This document shows, piece after piece, positions 62,102 to 64,000 of a DNA stretch of 64,000 nt. The DNA is from an uncultured Ruminococcus sp. (GTDB lineage: Bacteria > Bacillota > Clostridia > Oscillospirales > Ruminococcaceae). Under the pieces are notes generated by a model. That model was not told the DNA's origin, searched no databases, and saw only the letters and a program-made list of their open reading frames with translations. The stretch is from assembly GCA_900315755.1 (NCBI GenBank), contig ONAI01000001.1, positions 46,696-110,695 of the forward strand, in the 5' to 3' direction. A program made the translations under genes and the position numbers. Every line of letters starts with the position of its first letter. Position 1 is the first letter of the stretch.

Positions 62102-63868
62102 ATGCCTCAGGAACGTCCTGAGAATAGCTATAAAAGCGAATATCAGCCTGAGAACGCAGGAATACTCCAGAGCATAGTTCAAAAATCAGCTGAATTGTGC
62201 TTACGTGCAGGACTTTCTACTGTAAAGCTGTTCACGGTACTGCTGCTTTGCATAGCCGGAGCACTCAGAACGGTCGCTTACGAGTTAAAGGATATGCTCC
62301 GCGGATTTTCAAACGTTTGCGTATGGCTTTTCAGGTATTTTACCGAATCCCTGAGAAAACGCCACAAGAAAAACATAGAACTCCAGAAAGCAGTCCAAAA
62401 AGCCAAGAAACAGGACAAGCGTTCATATATGGAAGCGCTGTCAAGATTCATTCTGTCATATCTTTTCGGAGAGGGCGGCGTTTTCTATACAGCTTTCAAT
62501 TATATAATGCCGATAGTTTCGTTCGCATTCCTGATCGGAGTTATAAAATACGGTGCAGGTCTTGAATACGGAATAAGCGTTGAATTCAACGGAAAGAATA
62601 TCGGTATTATCTCTGAGGAATCGGAATACGACCGTGCCGAAAAGGATGTTCTCCAGCGAATATCCTACAACAGCGATGGCGGCCCTGATCTTTCCGCTAA
62701 ATTCTCACTGAAAATAATCAACGAGGAGGATCGCCTTCTCAATACCGAAATGCTCGCAAATAAAATGCTCGAAGCCTCTGATGAAGAACTTACAGAAGCC
62801 TACGGCATCTATATAGACGGACAATTCATCGGCGCTGTAACAGATAAGGATCCAATACAGGAAGCCCTCGATGAACGTCTGCTTAATTTTGATGCAGGCG
62901 GAAAGGTGAAAGACGTCGATTACCAGAACAAGATAGAGTATACGCAGGGAATCTACCTTTCAAGCAGTATCCTCGATCAGCAGGAAACTATCGACAAGCT
63001 TACATCATCTGTCAAGAAAAGAGGAATATATGTCACCCGCGCAGGTGATTCACTCGTTTCCATATGCCAGAAATACAACATGGATCCACAGGAACTGCGC
63101 GAACTCAATCCGCTTTTCGCAGATCAGATCAAAGCCGGTCAGATAATTAATATAACCGAAACCGAAAGCTATCTGCCGATAAAGTACGTCGTGGAATCCG
63201 AAATGCTTTCACTCCTCGACTATGAAACCATAGAGGTCGAGACCTCTGCTCTGAATGTAGGTATGCGTCAGGTACTTGTAAAAGGCGCAAAGGGCGAAAA
63301 GCATACCAATTATGAGATAACTTATATCGACGGTATCGAACGTTCACGCAAGGTCATCAGTTCACAGGTAACAAGAGATCCTATTACTGAACAGATAGGT
63401 GTAGGAATATATTCAGCACATCCGGATAGTCCGAACACGCTGCTCACAGGTTCAGGAGAGTTCGGCTGGCCTGTAAACGGAGGATACATCAGCGATCCTT
63501 ATATGAGCGACAGAAATCATAAAGGACTTGATATTGCCGCTCCCGGAGGCACTGAGATATATGCAGCCGCCGACGGTGTTGTAATATCAGCCGGATGGAA
63601 TTCAGGCGGATACGGAAATGTCGTACAGATAGCGCACGATAACGGCTATCAGACTGTATATGGTCATATGAGTACAGTCCTCGTAACAGCAGATCAGGAA
63701 GTACACCGCGGACAGCTTATAGGTCTTGTCGGTACAACAGGAAACTCGACCGGCAACCACTGCCATTTTGAGGTAAGATACCTCGGTGTATGTAAAAACC
63801 CTGCAAACTACCTCAACACCACGGATTTTGCAGCGTCTGACAAAAAGAAAAATGAAGACGATGACTAA
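62102..63868 (+). CDS. Membrane-anchored LysM-G5-M23 peptidoglycan endopeptidase
   Basis: 588 residues. The basic cytoplasmic N-terminus and a span (about 132-152, IMPIVSFAFLIGVIKYG) place the rest outside. A region of about 150 residues of unknown fold is followed by LysM (about 302-348: YVTRAGDSLVSICQKYNMDP), then G5 (about 355-430), then the M23 domain (about 460-575). M23 zinc ligands are in NHKGLDIAAPGGTEIYAAAD, with later TVYGHMSTVL and GNHCHFEVRYLG giving the HxH pair. It should cut peptide cross-links in the wall, likely during growth or division. ATG 62102 follows GAAAGGAG. Confidence 0.93.
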   Translation: MPQERPENSYKSEYQPENAGILQSIVQKSAELCLRAGLSTVKLFTVLLLCIAGALRTVAYELKDMLRGFSNVCVWLFRYFTESLRKRHKKNIELQKAVQKAKKQDKRSYMEALSRFILSYLFGEGGVFYTAFNYIMPIVSFAFLIGVIKYGAGLEYGISVEFNGKNIGIISEESEYDRAEKDVLQRISYNSDGGPDLSAKFSLKIINEEDRLLNTEMLANKMLEASDEELTEAYGIYIDGQFIGAVTDKDPIQEALDERLLNFDAGGKVKDVDYQNKIEYTQGIYLSSSILDQQETIDKLTSSVKKRGIYVTRAGDSLVSICQKYNMDPQELRELNPLFADQIKAGQIINITETESYLPIKYVVESEMLSLLDYETIEVETSALNVGMRQVLVKGAKGEKHTNYEITYIDGIERSRKVISSQVTRDPITEQIGVGIYSAHPDSPNTLLTGSGEFGWPVNGGYISDPYMSDRNHKGLDIAAPGGTEIYAAADGVVISAGWNSGGYGNVVQIAHDNGYQTVYGHMSTVLVTADQEVHRGQLIGLVGTTGNSTGNHCHFEVRYLGVCKNPANYLNTTDFAASDKKKNEDDD

Positions 63869-63929
63869 CTCAAACAGCCATAAAGAAGCATACTCTTCTT
63901 TAAGTCAGCTTCACTGAATAGAAAAAGTA

Positions 63930-63967
63930 AATTACCGAGCCTGAAAGTATGGGCTCGGTAATTTTTT
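63930..63967 (+). terminator. Terminator of the M23 peptidase gene
   Basis: AATTACCGAGCC (63930-63941) pairs fully with 63952-63963 and runs into TTTTT. The last 30 bases of the window show nothing further. Confidence 0.92.
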
Positions 63968-64000
63968 GCCGCGATTCCGCCAGAGTAAGCTCCCCTTTGG

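Noticed and set aside
1-64000. tRNA, rRNA, insertion sequences or prophage genes
   Set aside because: I searched for transposase and integrase motifs, tRNA-like CCA-ended cloverleafs and rRNA cores by eye and found none.

Overview
The window looks like a stretch of chromosome from a Ruminococcus-like gut or rumen Bacillota. The support is: dockerin-bearing secreted proteins, one of them with a cohesin-like domain; a dockerin-tagged GH43 arabinanase; a leucine T-box; many sigma-A promoters with 17-bp spacers; TTG/GTG starts behind strong AGGAGG-type sites; and moderate GC. No tRNA, rRNA, CRISPR array, insertion sequence or prophage was seen.

Layout. 1-2.7 kb: the start of a GH13-type glucan hydrolase and glycogen phosphorylase (minus strand). 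3-7.7 kb: a membrane S26-like protein, two cyclophilin-type prolyl isomerases and MurA. 7.8-12.8 kb: a cohesin/Ig/dockerin protein (minus) and a large YfhO-family membrane protein split by an 11-bp tandem duplication. 12.8-18.3 kb: a long imperfect palindrome, then an EAL protein and a very large receptor ending in HD-GYP, both likely to hydrolyse cyclic di-GMP. 18.8-20.8 kb: two CobW-type P-loop proteins, one with a histidine-rich metal-binding stretch and one fused to a DUF1980/YcgQ-like domain. 21-29.7 kb: branched-chain amino acid synthesis (leuA under a T-box; ilvB-ilvN under what looks like a leader-peptide attenuator; then leuC-leuD-leuB, with leuC broken). 29.7-36.5 kb: a tightly packed run of a DUF815 ATPase, RidA, NadA, a HydE-type radical SAM enzyme, two paralogous U32-like proteins and a broken SGNH esterase. 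36.6-48.6 kb: a SpoIID-like protein, citrate synthase, a lipoprotein, a two-component system, DUF1385, PrmC, RecA, RecX, RimO, PgsA and a DtxR/MarR-like regulator. 48.7-51.5 kb: a GH43-lectin-dockerin enzyme split by a one-base frameshift. 51.5-57 kb: a tetR-mmpL-heptad-repeat module with a set of matching 13-bp palindromic operators. 57.1-57.6 kb: two nearly identical small RNA genes in tandem, each with its own promoter and terminator. 57.5-64 kb: LysR and XRE regulators, a histidine phosphatase, a membrane protein overlapping an RluA-type pseudouridine synthase, and a LysM-G5-M23 cell-wall peptidase.

Four otherwise recognisable genes (YfhO, leuC, SGNH esterase, GH43) are each interrupted by one short lesion. 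They could be true strain-level mutations or errors in a draft or metagenome assembly; the sequence alone cannot decide. The most novel-looking items are the tandem small RNAs, the operator array around the TetR/MMPL module (with one more operator copy just before the small RNAs), the ilvB leader peptide, the CobW-DUF1980 fusion and the chimeric HD-GYP receptor.
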